A DNA stretch of 64,000 nucleotides from Curtobacterium sp. ER1/6 (GCF_001742745.1 NZ_MJAK01000005.1:124001-188000); one strand, 5' to 3'; positions 16,458 to 25,204 are shown, counted from the stretch's first letter. The notes: a model not told the origin generated them from the letters alone. Made by a program: numbers and translations.

Positions 16458-16700
16458 TTGTCGACCACTCCGCTCTTCGACGCCGTCGCTCGACGAGCCG
16501 ACCTCGGGGACGACGCCGGAGCACCGGCGCCCGGCTCCCGGGACGGCACCGGCACCCCGGCGGCCGTCGCGGGCCACCCGGTCGCCGTCGACCAGCTCGC
16601 CCTGGTCGAGGCCGTCGCGGGTGCCCTGACCCGTGCGGTGGTCGACGCCGTCGCGGTCGAGGTCGAGCGCATCGCGCGCGAGGGGGTCGTCCGCGCCTGA
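16458..16700 (+). CDS. Small hypothetical protein
   Basis: An 80-aa frame starting from TTG 16458, 7 nt after GGAAGG: LSTTPLFDAVARRADLGDD, a Gly/Pro/Ala linker, then an amphipathic helix with AVDAVAVEVERIAREGV. Codon GC bias is consistent with coding. A longer GTG start at 16377 is possible. No family recognised. Confidence 0.5.
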   Translation: MSTTPLFDAVARRADLGDDAGAPAPGSRDGTGTPAAVAGHPVAVDQLALVEAVAGALTRAVVDAVAVEVERIAREGVVRA

Positions 16701-16813
16701 CCGGACCGCCGCCGTGACCACTGCACGTGCGCTCGCGCTCGACGTGCCCTCCACCGGCAGGCGTAGCGTCGACCGCGCGGCGGCAGGGTGCCGACCGCAG
16801 GACGGAGACGCTG

Positions 16814-17662
16814 GTGCGCGTGACGGTGCTGGGCACGGGGACGATGGGTGCAGGGGTCGCGAAGTCCCTGCTGCGCGAGGGCCACGAGGTCACGGTGTGG
16901 AACCGGAGTGCCGACAAGGCCCGACCGCTCGCGGACGACGGCGCCACCGTGGCGACGGATGCGGCCGCAGCGGTCCAGCACGCCGAGGTCGTGCTCCTCA
17001 CGCTGTTCGACACGGACGCCGTCGTGGACGTCCTCGAGGCCGCCGCGGGTGACGCCCCGACCGACGCCGTGTGGGTGCAGTCCTCGACGGTCGGCACCGA
17101 CGGCACCGAGACGATCGTGCAGCTCGCCGAGAAGTACGGCATGACCCTCGTCGAGGCCATGATGCTCGGCACGAAGGCCCCGGCGGAGCAGGGGAAGCTC
17201 ACGATGCTCGCCGCGGGTCCGTCCGACCAGCTGGACACGATCGACCCGGTCCTCGACGCCATCGGAGCCAAGACCGTGCGGGCGGGGGAGCGCGTCGGCG
17301 ACGGCACCGCACTGAAGCTCGCCGCGAACGCCTGGATCGCCTCGATCACCGCCGCGACGGCGCAGTCGCTGGCGATCGCCCGGGCGCTCGGGCTCGACCC
17401 GGCGCTGTTCCTCGACGCGATCGACGGCACCGCGAGCGACTCGCCCTACGCGCACACGAAGGGCGAGGCCATGCTCTCGGGCGAGTTCGCACCGCAGTTC
17501 GCCCTCGACGGCCTCCGGAAGGACATCGGCCTGATCGGCGAGGCCGCGCGGGCCGCGGGTGTCTCGACGGTGCTCGTCGACGCGCTCGACCGCGTCTACG
17601 CGCAGGCCAGCGCCGAGGGGCACGGCGGCGACGACATCGCGGCGGTCGGCACCGCCTTCTGA
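16814..17662 (+). CDS. NAD(P)-dependent beta-hydroxyacid dehydrogenase family protein
   Basis: A 282-aa enzyme of the 6-phosphogluconate/3-hydroxyisobutyrate dehydrogenase superfamily. Rossmann loop GTGTMGAGVAKSLL with VWNRSADKA (Arg suggests NADP preference), the middle AMMLGTKAPAEQGKL in place of the DAPVSGG block, and catalytic Lys in ALKLAANAW. GTG 16814 follows GGACGGAGA. Imine reductases and glyoxylate reductases share this fold, so the substrate is uncertain. Confidence 0.85.
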   Translation: MRVTVLGTGTMGAGVAKSLLREGHEVTVWNRSADKARPLADDGATVATDAAAAVQHAEVVLLTLFDTDAVVDVLEAAAGDAPTDAVWVQSSTVGTDGTETIVQLAEKYGMTLVEAMMLGTKAPAEQGKLTMLAAGPSDQLDTIDPVLDAIGAKTVRAGERVGDGTALKLAANAWIASITAATAQSLAIARALGLDPALFLDAIDGTASDSPYAHTKGEAMLSGEFAPQFALDGLRKDIGLIGEAARAAGVSTVLVDALDRVYAQASAEGHGGDDIAAVGTAF

Positions 17663-17687
17663 CGACCCGGCGGTCCTGCCGATCCGG

Positions 17688-17912
17688 TCAGGACCGCCGG
17701 AACCACCGTCGGACCGCGCCGCTGAGTCGGCCGACGGCCTCGTCGTTCATCGTGTTCGCCAGGTCGAACGCCTCGCGAGCCGGATCGGACCCGTTGCGGA
17801 TGCGCCGCAGGGCCGCGTCCGCCCGCGCACGAGCATCGAGTTCGGCGAGGGGCATGTCGTCCTCGGGATCGTGCTGCGGTGCCCCGGCCGGGCCGCCAGG
17901 AGCGCTGCGCAT
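17688..17912 (-). CDS. Small hypothetical protein cotranscribed with a MarR regulator
   Basis: A 74-aa soluble, Ala/Arg-rich, helical protein ending GRLSGAVRRWFRRS. It starts 10 nt past the MarR stop. A TAGCCT hexamer that overlaps the MarR stop codon ends 6 nt before its ATG, so it may also have its own leaderless promoter. No family recognised. Confidence 0.6.
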   Translation of the reverse strand: MRSAPGGPAGAPQHDPEDDMPLAELDARARADAALRRIRNGSDPAREAFDLANTMNDEAVGRLSGAVRRWFRRS

Positions 17913-17921
17913 GAGAGCAGG

Positions 17922-18434
17922 CTACGCGGAACGCTCGGCGTCGTCCTCGTGGTCGACGACCCGCGCCATCTGCTCGAGGAACGTGACGATCACCGACATC
18001 TCGGACTTCGGCAGGTGCTCGGCGACCTCGATCGCGCGGGTGTCGAGCTGGTCGATGACCTGCAGCACCTGACGCATCGAACCGCCCGACGCCGTCAGGA
18101 TCACGCCACGCCGGTCGTGGGGATCGGGGTGGCGCTCGACGTGGCCGCTGCGGACGAGCCGGTCGACCAGCGCCGAGGTCGATGCGGGCGTGATCTCGAG
18201 CCGGTCCGCCAGCTCCTTCGCGTTCACCGACCGCCCGTCCGACTCGGCGTCGAGGAGCACGCGGAGGGCGAGCAGGGCGTTCTCGCCGATGCCCAGTGCC
18301 TCGCGAGCACGTCGTTGCGCGGCGCTCTCGGCGCTCCGGTACCTGCGGAGCGCGTTGAGCACGTCCACCGCGTCGACCCTGGAATCCGTGCCGTACCAGA
18401 AGCCCGTGGTGGTGTTCGTCACCTCGGTCGTCAT
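17922..18434 (-). CDS. MarR-family transcriptional regulator
   Basis: A 170-aa winged-helix regulator. Recognition region VNAKELADRLEITPASTSALVDRLV and wing RHPDPHDRRGVILT are clear. ATG 18434 lies 7 nt after the complement of ATGCTA (-10 TAGCAT at 18442-18447), so it is probably leaderless. A palindrome over that -10 suggests autorepression. Confidence 0.88.
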   Translation of the reverse strand: MTTEVTNTTTGFWYGTDSRVDAVDVLNALRRYRSAESAAQRRAREALGIGENALLALRVLLDAESDGRSVNAKELADRLEITPASTSALVDRLVRSGHVERHPDPHDRRGVILTASGGSMRQVLQVIDQLDTRAIEVAEHLPKSEMSVIVTFLEQMARVVDHEDDAERSA

Positions 18435-18443
18435 GGTGACAAT

Positions 18444-18471
18444 GCTAGACGCTCTAGTTAGTTTGTCTAGC
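18444..18471. promoter_or_regulatory. Probable MarR operator over the -10 of the regulator gene
   Basis: GCTAGAC (18444-18450) and GTCTAGC (18465-18471) are inverted, with CTAGTTAG-like sequence between. The left arm overlaps the TAGCAT -10 of the regulator. Autorepression is inferred. Confidence 0.6.
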
Positions 18472-18554
18472 GAGCGCGCCTCGTGGACGACGCCGCAACA
18501 CCCGTGACGCGGTCCGGAAACACTCCCGCAACGCCCGCTCGGTACCGTCGCCGC

Positions 18555-18575
18555 ATGCAGGAGCCGACGTGCTGA
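18555..18575 (+). other. Six-codon leader ORF overlapping the next start
   Basis: ATG at 18555 opens MQEPTC followed by TGA, whose bases overlap the GTG start of the alpha-E gene at 18569. TACCGT (18543-18548) ends 6 nt before this ATG, so the mini-ORF would be leaderless while AGGAG inside it serves as RBS for the main gene. Function is speculative. Confidence 0.35.
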
Positions 18576-19459
18576 GCCGACTCGCGGGGAGCGTGTTCCA
18601 CGTCGGGAGCGCGGTGGAGCGGGCGGACGTCGTCGCCCGGATGCTCGACGTGTACGTCGCCCGCCCGGACCCGGCGTCGGGCCACGAGGACGCCGCCGTG
18701 TCCGCAGCGCTGCGGTCGGTGCTCGGCGCGGTCCCCTCGGCGCGCCGGCAGGACCGGACGGCCTCGATCGACTCGTTGGCGCTCGACCGGCACGAACCGG
18801 CCTCGATCGCCCACGCGGTCGGTGTCGCGCGGGACCACGCACGGCGTGCTCGCGAGGTCGTCTCCACCGAGCTCTGGGACTGCCTCGACGTCACCCGGTC
18901 GCGGATGCCGCGCAAGGTCGCGGTCGACCGGGCGCACGAGTTCCTCGGGTGGGTCCGGGAGCGCAGTGCCCTCGCGGTCGGGGTGGTCGAGGGGGACGCC
19001 AGCCGCGACGAGGTGTGGGAGTTCTTCACCCTGGGCCGGTCCCTCCTCCGCTGCGGTCTGACCGCCCGGCTGCTCGGGTCGTCGCTCGTCGACGCGTCCT
19101 CGTCGTCCTCGTGGCAGACCGCGCTCCGGGCCTGCGGTGCGGGCGAGGCGTTCCGCCGCGGCCGCGACCACGGGACCGAGGCCGAGGACGCCGCGCACTT
19201 CCTGCTGCACGACCAGCACAGTCCGCGCTCGCTCGCGTTCCTGGCGACACGTGCCGACGACTGCCTGACCGACGTCGCGCCCGACTGCGTCGCGGACGAG
19301 GTGGACGCCTTCCGCGCCGCACGCTCGTCGCTCGGACGGGTCGACGTGGCGGCCCCTGCCGACCTCCGCGCGGTCGCCGACCGGCTCGCCGGTGCCGTCG
19401 GCGCCGTCGTCGCGGCACTCGACGCGCGGGTCTTCGCGGTCGTGGCACCCACGCACTGA
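18569..19459 (+). CDS. Alpha-E domain protein, orphan
   Basis: A 296-aa protein beginning MLSRLAGSVFHVGSAVERADVVARMLDVY, the signature of alpha-E (DUF403) proteins. These normally sit beside a circularly permuted ATP-grasp protein and a transglutaminase in peptide-ligating operons. Neither partner is here. Helical content is high throughout. GTG 18569 has AGGAG 6 nt upstream. Confidence 0.8.
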   Translation: MLSRLAGSVFHVGSAVERADVVARMLDVYVARPDPASGHEDAAVSAALRSVLGAVPSARRQDRTASIDSLALDRHEPASIAHAVGVARDHARRAREVVSTELWDCLDVTRSRMPRKVAVDRAHEFLGWVRERSALAVGVVEGDASRDEVWEFFTLGRSLLRCGLTARLLGSSLVDASSSSSWQTALRACGAGEAFRRGRDHGTEAEDAAHFLLHDQHSPRSLAFLATRADDCLTDVAPDCVADEVDAFRAARSSLGRVDVAAPADLRAVADRLAGAVGAVVAALDARVFAVVAPTH

Positions 19460-19534
19460 TCCCGCCGCCGACCCGGTCCGAGCGGGCCGGGTCCGCGGAT
19501 CGACGTGCGCACCGCCGCGGAGCCGCGCACGGTG

Positions 19535-19578
19535 CGGACGGGAGGCGCGTGGCGGCGCCGCACCGCGCCTCCCGTCCG
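19535..19578. terminator. CGGACGGGAGGCGCG-family hairpin between convergent genes
   Basis: CGGACGGGAGGCGCG at 19535 pairs with CGCGCCTCCCGTCCG ending at 19578, with an extra GCGGC/GCCGC stem inside. It lies between the alpha-E gene and the MFS gene, so it could terminate both. Confidence 0.75.
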
Positions 19579-19616
19579 GCGGATGCCAGCCCGCCGACGC
19601 CTCGTCCAGTCGTGCG

Positions 19617-20963
19617 TCAGACCGCGCTCGAGCGGTCGGCCACCGCCTCGTCGCGCTCCAGGTCACGCCGCAGTGCCGTGGTCGCGCCGGGCGACCCGAC
19701 GGCGGGCACCGCGTGCGTCACGGCGAGGTGCAGGCGCGCGTCGGCGTCGTACCGGAGCCGCAGGTGCTCCCAGCGCACGAGCCAGACGAGGGCGATCGTG
19801 AGGGCGACGAACCCCGAGGTGGCGCCGACGCCGATCGCCCACCGCGGACCCCAGGCGTCCGCGACCGCACCGACGATCGGCGCGCCGATGGGGGTCCCGC
19901 CGGCGAAGATCGCCATGTAGAGCGCCATCACCCGGCCGCGCATCGCGGGCTTCGTCGTGGTCTGGACGAGCGCGTTCGCGGTGGTCATGAACGTCAGCGA
20001 CGCCAGGCCGACGAACACGAGCACGATCGCGAAGGTCCAGTAGGTCGGGGCCAGCGCCGCGGCGGTGCACGCCAGGCCGAACCCGGCGGACGCGACCACG
20101 AGCGTGCGCATCCGGGGGCGGTCGCGCCGAGCGGAAAGCAGTGCACCGGCGACCGAGCCGATCGCCATCACCGAGTTGAGCAGGCCGAACTCGCTGGCGC
20201 CCTTGCCGAACTCGACGCGTGCCATCGTCGAGGTGAAGATCGGGAAGTTCACGCCGAACGTGCCGACCACGAAGATCATGCACAGCACCACGACGATGTC
20301 CGGCCGGGTGCGGACGTAGCGGAAGCCCGCGACGATCTGCCCCTTGCCGCGCTTCGCCCGGACGCGCTCGGCGAGCTGCGCGGGGTCGACGAACCGCAGC
20401 GCGAGCAGGACGGCCAGGAACGACCCCGCGTTGATGACGAACACCCACCCGGTGCCGATCACGGCGATGAGCACGCCGGCGACCGCGGGGCCGACCAGCC
20501 GTGCGGCGTTGAACGACGCGGAGTTGAGCGCGACCGCGTTCGCCACGTGTTCGCCCTGCACGACGTCGGACACGAAGGCCTGGCGGATCGGGGTGTCGAA
20601 CGCGGCGACGATGCCGAGCGCGAGGGCGAAACCGTACAGCGACCAGAGCGTCGCCGTGTCGGTGAGCACCATGATCCCGAGGCCGAGCCCGAGCGCGCCC
20701 ATCAGCCCCTGCGTGAGCATGAGCATCTTCCGCCGGTCGAAGCGGTCCGCAGCCAGGCCGGTGAGGGGGAGCAGGAGCAGCTGCGGCCCGAACTGCAGCG
20801 CCATGGTGATGCCGACCGCGATCGCGTCGTTGTCGGAGAGCTTGGTGAGGACGAGCCAGTCCTGGGCGGTGCGCTGCATCCACGTGCCGACGTTGGACAC
20901 GAGGGCACCGGCGAACCAGATGCGGTAGTTGCGGGCGGACAGGGATCGGAACATGGCGCTCAC
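19617..20963 (-). CDS. MFS transporter, EntS-like
   Basis: A 448-aa, 12-TM exporter of the MFS_3/EntS group: FRSLSARNYRIWFAGALVSNVGTWMQRTAQDWLV at the N-terminus is diagnostic, with LAADRFDRRKML as the loop 2-3 motif. GTG 20963 overlaps the stop of the MarR gene by 4 nt (GTGA), so the two are coupled and the regulator likely controls the exporter. Substrate unknown. Confidence 0.9.
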   Translation of the reverse strand: MSAMFRSLSARNYRIWFAGALVSNVGTWMQRTAQDWLVLTKLSDNDAIAVGITMALQFGPQLLLLPLTGLAADRFDRRKMLMLTQGLMGALGLGLGIMVLTDTATLWSLYGFALALGIVAAFDTPIRQAFVSDVVQGEHVANAVALNSASFNAARLVGPAVAGVLIAVIGTGWVFVINAGSFLAVLLALRFVDPAQLAERVRAKRGKGQIVAGFRYVRTRPDIVVVLCMIFVVGTFGVNFPIFTSTMARVEFGKGASEFGLLNSVMAIGSVAGALLSARRDRPRMRTLVVASAGFGLACTAAALAPTYWTFAIVLVFVGLASLTFMTTANALVQTTTKPAMRGRVMALYMAIFAGGTPIGAPIVGAVADAWGPRWAIGVGATSGFVALTIALVWLVRWEHLRLRYDADARLHLAVTHAVPAVGSPGATTALRRDLERDEAVADRSSAV

Positions 20964-21379
20964 TGCTGGGCCAGCCTCCTCATGATCTCGGTGGCGTCGG
21001 CCAGGGTGCGGCGCTCCTGGTCGGACAGTGCGGTGAGCCGCGGGGAGAGCCAGTCGTCGCGGCGGCGCCGGGTCTCCTCGACGAAGGCGGAGCCGGCGGG
21101 TGTGGCGGCGAGCAGGACCTTGCGGCGGTCGTCGCCGTGGTCGTCCTTCGACACGAGACCGCGGTCGACGAGCACCGCGACCGACTTCGTCATGCTCGGC
21201 GGTGTGACGCCGTCCTGGCGGCTCAGTTCGGCGAGCGTCATGGCCCCGTCGCGGTGCAGTCGGGCGAGGGCGGAGAACTGCCCGTCGGGCATGCTCGCGT
21301 CGGCCTTCTGCGCGCGGAGCGTCCGCGAGAGCCGGTTGACGGCGATGCGGAGGTCGGTGGCGAGGGAGGTGTCGGGCAC
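20960..21379 (-). CDS. MarR-family transcriptional regulator of the adjacent exporter
   Basis: A 139-aa protein with DGQFSALARLHRDGAMTLAELSRQDGVTPPSMTKSVAVL and wing KDDHGDDRRKVLL. Starts GTG at 21379, 7 nt after -10 TAGGCT (complement at 21387-21392), a leaderless layout. First gene of a two-gene regulator-exporter operon. Confidence 0.9.
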   Translation of the reverse strand: MPDTSLATDLRIAVNRLSRTLRAQKADASMPDGQFSALARLHRDGAMTLAELSRQDGVTPPSMTKSVAVLVDRGLVSKDDHGDDRRKVLLAATPAGSAFVEETRRRRDDWLSPRLTALSDQERRTLADATEIMRRLAQQ

Positions 21380-21399
21380 GATCGTCAGCCTAACTCATT

Positions 21400-21416
21400 A
21401 GTTCGGTGAACGAACT
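21400..21416. promoter_or_regulatory. Candidate operator for the MarR-MFS operon
   Basis: AGTTCG-GTGAA-CGAACT is a 6-bp inverted repeat just upstream of the regulator's -10; AACT-CATT-AGTT overlaps its left side. It sits where a repressor would block the promoter. Confidence 0.5.
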
Positions 21417-21498
21417 GGGTGCGCGCGGGTGTACGCTCGTAGAGCAACAGGTGTTGCTTTCAGCACGTTCGACGAGGTCGTCGAGGAAGAAGGAGAAC

Positions 21499-22251
21499 AT
21501 GTCCGAGTTCGAGGGCAGGGTCGCGATCGTCACCGGTGGCGGCAGCGGCATCGGCGAGGCCGTCGCGAAGGAGCTCGCGGCCGCAGGTGCGTCGGTCGTC
21601 GTCACCGACATCAAGCTCGACGCCGCCCAGCGTGTGGTGTCCGAGATCGAGGGTGCCGGCGGCACGGCCTCGGCGTTCGAGGCCAACTCCGCGGTCGCCG
21701 CGGACAACGAGCGCATGGTGCAGCACGCCGTCGACACGTACGGCGCCCTGCACCTCGCCGTGAACAACGCCGGCATCGGTGCCGCGCCGAAGCCGATCGG
21801 CGAGTACGACGTCGAGGCGTGGGACCGCGTGCGTGCGGTCGACCTCGACGGCGTCTTCTACGGGCTCCGCTACGAGATCCCGGCGATCCTGGCGGCGGGT
21901 GGCGGTGCGATCGTGAACATGGCGTCCGTCCTCGGGTCGGTCGGCATCGCTCAGAACGCCGCCTACGTCGCGTCGAAGCACGCGCTCGTCGGCCTGACCA
22001 AGGTCGCGGCGCTCGAGTACACCGCCCAGGGCGTCCGCACGAACGCGGTCGGCCCGGGCTTCATCGACACCCCGCTGGTCCGTTCGTCGCTGTCCGCCGA
22101 TGAGCTCGCGGCACTCGAGGGCGAGCACGCCGCCAAGCGCCTCGGCACCGATGCCGAGGTCGCGGCGCTCGTGCTGTTCCTGCTCAGCGACAAGGCGTCG
22201 TTCATCAGCGGCAGCTACCACCTGGTCGACGGCGGGTACAGCGCGCACTGA
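21499..22251 (+). CDS. SDR-family NAD(P)-dependent oxidoreductase
   Basis: A 250-aa classical short-chain dehydrogenase: cofactor loop TGGGSGIGEAV, NNAGIG, catalytic Ser in NMASVLGSVG, YVASK with Tyr/Lys, and C-terminal SYHLVDGGYSAH. The Asp after beta-2 (VVVTDIKLD) suggests NAD. RBS AAGGAGAAC precedes ATG 21499. Substrate cannot be read from sequence. Confidence 0.92.
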   Translation: MSEFEGRVAIVTGGGSGIGEAVAKELAAAGASVVVTDIKLDAAQRVVSEIEGAGGTASAFEANSAVAADNERMVQHAVDTYGALHLAVNNAGIGAAPKPIGEYDVEAWDRVRAVDLDGVFYGLRYEIPAILAAGGGAIVNMASVLGSVGIAQNAAYVASKHALVGLTKVAALEYTAQGVRTNAVGPGFIDTPLVRSSLSADELAALEGEHAAKRLGTDAEVAALVLFLLSDKASFISGSYHLVDGGYSAH

Positions 22252-22554
22252 CCGCGGTCGGGCGTGCCGGGTCGCTCCGGGCGTACCGGGTCCCGTCGCG
22301 CGTGCCGGGTGGGAACGGGCGTGCCTGGTCGCGTCGCGCGTGCCGGGTAGGAGCGGGCGTACCTGGTGGGAACGGGCGTACCTGGTCAGCACGATCGACC
22401 GGGTACGCCCGTTTCCGCTTTCCATCGCAGGCGTTATGGGAAGGAACGGGCGGACGGGAGGCGCGGCGCAGCTCGAGCGCGCAGCCTCGCCAGCATGGAC
22501 GCTCCGAGCCTCGCATTGCGCAGGGCCCTCCGGGTGGGAACGGGCGTACCGGGT

Positions 22555-22603
22555 GGGAACGGGCGTACCTGGTCGGCGCGATCGACCAGGTACGCCCGTT
22601 CCC
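22555..22603. terminator. Perfect 20-bp hairpin
   Basis: Left arm 22555-22574 and right arm 22584-22603 are exactly complementary over 20 bp, with a 9-nt loop. The first copy (22368-22416) has two mismatches in the right arm. Terminator action in this convergent space is plausible but inferred. Confidence 0.7.
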
Positions 22604-22637
22604 GCTCTCCATCGCGGGCGTGATGGGAAGGAACGGG

Positions 22638-22697
22638 CGGACGGGAGGCGCGACCAGCGTCCCCGACGTCGGGAACGGGGGTCGCGCCTCCCGTCCG
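22638..22697. repeat. CGGACGGGAGGCGCG-family hairpin
   Basis: CGGACGGGAGGCGCGAC at 22638 pairs with GTCGCGCCTCCCGTCCG ending at 22697. The 26-nt interior has its own CCCGACGTCGGG palindrome. It is 23 bp from the end of the acetamidase-like gene. Confidence 0.8.
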
Positions 22698-22719
22698 GGC
22701 GTGTGCTCGCGTCGAGCGC

Positions 22720-23661
22720 TCAGGCTGCGTCGGGACCGAGGATCGCGTCGTGGGGGAGCAGGGCGTGCACGCCCCACGTGCGGTTCGCCACCTGCGTCAC
22801 CCGCATGCTGACCGCCACGCTGGCCATCGCCAGGGCCTCGGCGCGGGAGATGCCGTACGACCCCGCGATCCAGTCGACCATCCGGTCGAGGGCCGTCGTC
22901 GTGGCGGCGTTCAGGTCCGCGTCGAACCCGAACGTGATCCTCCCGGCGGGAGTGTCGGCGTGGATGCCCGCGACCGGGACGTCGTCGAGGAGCGAGAGCG
23001 TCATCGTGGTCGTCATGCCGCACTCGACCGCGGTGCCCGAGACCTCGCCGTCGCCCTGCGCCGCGTGGCCGTCACCGACGGACAGCAGGGCGTCCGGCAC
23101 GGTCACCGGCAGGTACAGCGTCGCGCCGGCGACGAGCTCGCGGCAGTCGATGTTGCCGCCGCCCACCGGCCGGGGCGGGATCGTCGAGTGCTCGCCGGTC
23201 GGCTCCGGCGGGAGCCCGACGACCCCGAGGAACGGTGCCGTCCGGACGCCGAGCCCGAGCTGGTTGCGGGCGACGCCGGCGGCCGCGTCGACGTCCCAGA
23301 GCAGCGGGCCGCGGGACGTCGGGTCCGCGAGCCCGAGCGCGCGGTTCAGCTCGGTGTCGACACCGCCGGAGCCGGTGTAGCCCCAGTCGTCCGGCACCAG
23401 GGCGTCGAAGCGGACGGCGAGGACCTGTCCCGGCCGGGCGCCCGTCACGGCGATCGGGCCGACCAGGCAGTGTCCACGCCGCGGGTCGACGAGGGTGGGG
23501 GCGTCGGCGCCCGGGGACGCCTGCCGTTCGGTGTAGCCGGCGGCGCTCAGGGTCCGGACCGTCACCGTGTCACCGTCGTCGACGCGGAGCACGGGCTCGC
23601 GTTCGGCGGTGAGCACGTCGATGGCGGTGTCGAGCGAGGCGTCGATGCGGTGGGAGGTCAC
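22720..23661 (-). CDS. Acetamidase/formamidase family protein
   Basis: A 313-aa enzyme of the FmdA/AmdA family, which hydrolyses short amides. Typical blocks: GPIAVTGARPGQVLAV, the conserved PPRPVGGGNIDCRELVAGATLYLPV metal region, and GDGHAAQGDGEVSGTAVE. Start GTG 23661 (VTSHRIDASLDT) has GAGGA 9 nt upstream. The real substrate may differ. Confidence 0.88.
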   Translation of the reverse strand: MTSHRIDASLDTAIDVLTAEREPVLRVDDGDTVTVRTLSAAGYTERQASPGADAPTLVDPRRGHCLVGPIAVTGARPGQVLAVRFDALVPDDWGYTGSGGVDTELNRALGLADPTSRGPLLWDVDAAAGVARNQLGLGVRTAPFLGVVGLPPEPTGEHSTIPPRPVGGGNIDCRELVAGATLYLPVTVPDALLSVGDGHAAQGDGEVSGTAVECGMTTTMTLSLLDDVPVAGIHADTPAGRITFGFDADLNAATTTALDRMVDWIAGSYGISRAEALAMASVAVSMRVTQVANRTWGVHALLPHDAILGPDAA

Positions 23662-23702
23662 CCGTCGATCCTCGCAGGACACCGCCCGCGACGGGCAGGC
23701 GG

Positions 23703-23972
23703 TCAGTGGAACTGCGGGATCGTCAGCCAGATGCCGTACAGGACCGCTGCGACGCAGAACGCGAAGCACACCACGGCGCCGACGATCGCGGCCGGCGGCG
23801 TGTGCCCGGACCGCGGGGTCTCGTCGCGGTACTCGGTGCGTTCGCCCCCGGCGTCGACCGGTTGCCCCGTCCCGAGCAGCCGCAGCCCGAGCGTGTAGAC
23901 GAGCACCACGCCGACGGCGGCGACGAAGCCGACGCCCGCGACGATGCCGATGCTGCTGAGGTCGATGTCCAC
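23703..23972 (-). CDS. Small two-TM membrane protein downstream of pit
   Basis: An 89-aa protein with TMs at about residues 8-30 and 62-82. Its RBS AGGAGG overlaps the pit stop codon and the GTG is 8 nt past it, so it is in the pit operon. Similar short membrane proteins follow pit genes in related actinobacteria. No defined function. Confidence 0.75.
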   Translation of the reverse strand: MDIDLSSIGIVAGVGFVAAVGVVLVYTLGLRLLGTGQPVDAGGERTEYRDETPRSGHTPPAAIVGAVVCFAFCVAAVLYGIWLTIPQFH

Positions 23973-23980
23973 GGTGCCTC

Positions 23981-25117
23981 CTAGGCGGAGACCGGCTCGG
24001 CGGCCGGCTGCTCGTCGTTGACGGTGTCCTTCGTGATCGGCTTCCGCCGCGCGAGGAGGAAGAAGCCGAGGCCGCCGCCCAGGGCGAGCACGGCCACGAC
24101 CACCAGACCGATGGTGCTCGTCGAGGCGACGAGGGTGGCGAGCGCGCCGACCACGGCGGCGGCCGGCAGCGTGATCACCCAGGCGACGACGATGCGTCCG
24201 ACGACCGACCAGTGCACGTCGGCGAGCTTCTTGCCGAGGCCCGAGCCGATCACCGAGCCGCTCGTGACGTGGGTCGTCGACAGGGCGAAGCCGAGGTGCG
24301 ACGACACGAGGATCGTCGCCGCCGAGCTGGTCTCCGCGGCGAAGCCCTGCGGCGACTGCACGTCCGAGATCTTCTTGCCGACGGTGCGCATGATCCGCCA
24401 CCCGCCGGTGTACGTGCCGAGGCCGATCGCGAGGCCGCAGGCCAGGATCACCCAGAGCGCCGGACCCGTGCCCGAGGGCTGGTAGTCCGCCGCGATGAGC
24501 GTCAGGGTGATGACGCCCATGGTCTTCTGCGCGTCGTTGGTGCCGTGCGCGAGCGAGACCAGCGACGCCGAGATCGTCTGCCCGTGCCGGAAGCCGGTCG
24601 CGGCGCCGTGTGTCGTGGCGTTCTTCGTCAGCGAGTACGCCAGGTACGTCGCCACGAGGGCGATCACCCCGGCGATCACGGGTGAGAGCAGCGCGGGGAG
24701 GACGACCTTCGACACCACCGTCGCCCAGTCGACCGAGTTCAGCCCGGCGCCGATGATCGACGCGCCGATCAGGCCGCCGAACAGCGCGTGCGTGGACGAC
24801 GACGGCAGGCCGAAGTACCAGGTGGCGAGGTTCCAGAGCACCGCGCCGACGAGTCCCGCGAAGATCATGGTCGGACTGATCTGGATGCCGTCCTGGCCCT
24901 CGCGGATGATGCCCTGCGAGACCGTCTTCGCGACCTCGGTGGACAGGAACGCGCCGACCACGTTGAGGACGGCGGAGATGAGCACGGCGGTCCGGGGCTT
25001 CAGGGCTCCGGTGGCGACCGAGGTGGCCATGGCGTTCGCGGTGTCGTGGAAGCCGTTCGTGAAGTCGAACACGAGGGCAACGACGATCACCAGCACGACG
25101 GTGACGAGGACGTCCAT
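23981..25117 (-). CDS. pit: Low-affinity inorganic phosphate transporter (Pit)
   Basis: A 378-aa PiT permease, cation-coupled phosphate uptake. Both duplicated signatures are present: FDFTNGFHDTANAMAT near the N-terminus and SLAHGTNDAQKTMG in the middle, plus GLPSSSTHALFGGLIGA and ALSTTHVTSGSVIGSGLG. ATG 25117 lies 7 nt after the complement of ACGCTA (-10 TAGCGT), a leaderless start. No phoU-like gene is adjacent. Confidence 0.95.
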   Translation of the reverse strand: MDVLVTVVLVIVVALVFDFTNGFHDTANAMATSVATGALKPRTAVLISAVLNVVGAFLSTEVAKTVSQGIIREGQDGIQISPTMIFAGLVGAVLWNLATWYFGLPSSSTHALFGGLIGASIIGAGLNSVDWATVVSKVVLPALLSPVIAGVIALVATYLAYSLTKNATTHGAATGFRHGQTISASLVSLAHGTNDAQKTMGVITLTLIAADYQPSGTGPALWVILACGLAIGLGTYTGGWRIMRTVGKKISDVQSPQGFAAETSSAATILVSSHLGFALSTTHVTSGSVIGSGLGKKLADVHWSVVGRIVVAWVITLPAAAVVGALATLVASTSTIGLVVVAVLALGGGLGFFLLARRKPITKDTVNDEQPAAEPVSA

Positions 25118-25204
25118 GGCGGCGACGCTAGGCCCGCCCCGGACCCGCTGCGTGAACGCCGGATGAACACGTCCGCGGGGTCGTCCGTCTGTCAGGATGC
25201 AGGG

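Larger units (their letters stand above)
22252..22719. repeat. Repeat-filled space between convergent genes
   Basis: No gene is visible. From 22259 to about 22390 there are seven imperfect units of about 17-21 bp built on CGGGCGTRCCKGGT. Two copies of a ~100-bp element follow (about 22368-22466 and 22555-22653), each holding a GGGCGTACC/GGTACGCCC hairpin, the tail GGGCGT..ATGGGAAGGAACG, and the arm CGGACGGGAGGCGCG. The 88 bp between the copies shows no clear structure. Confidence 0.8.

Noticed and set aside
22252-22720. Repeat-rich space as a CRISPR array or gene
   Set aside because: Repeats are imperfect and abut or overlap; frames here lack coding signal.
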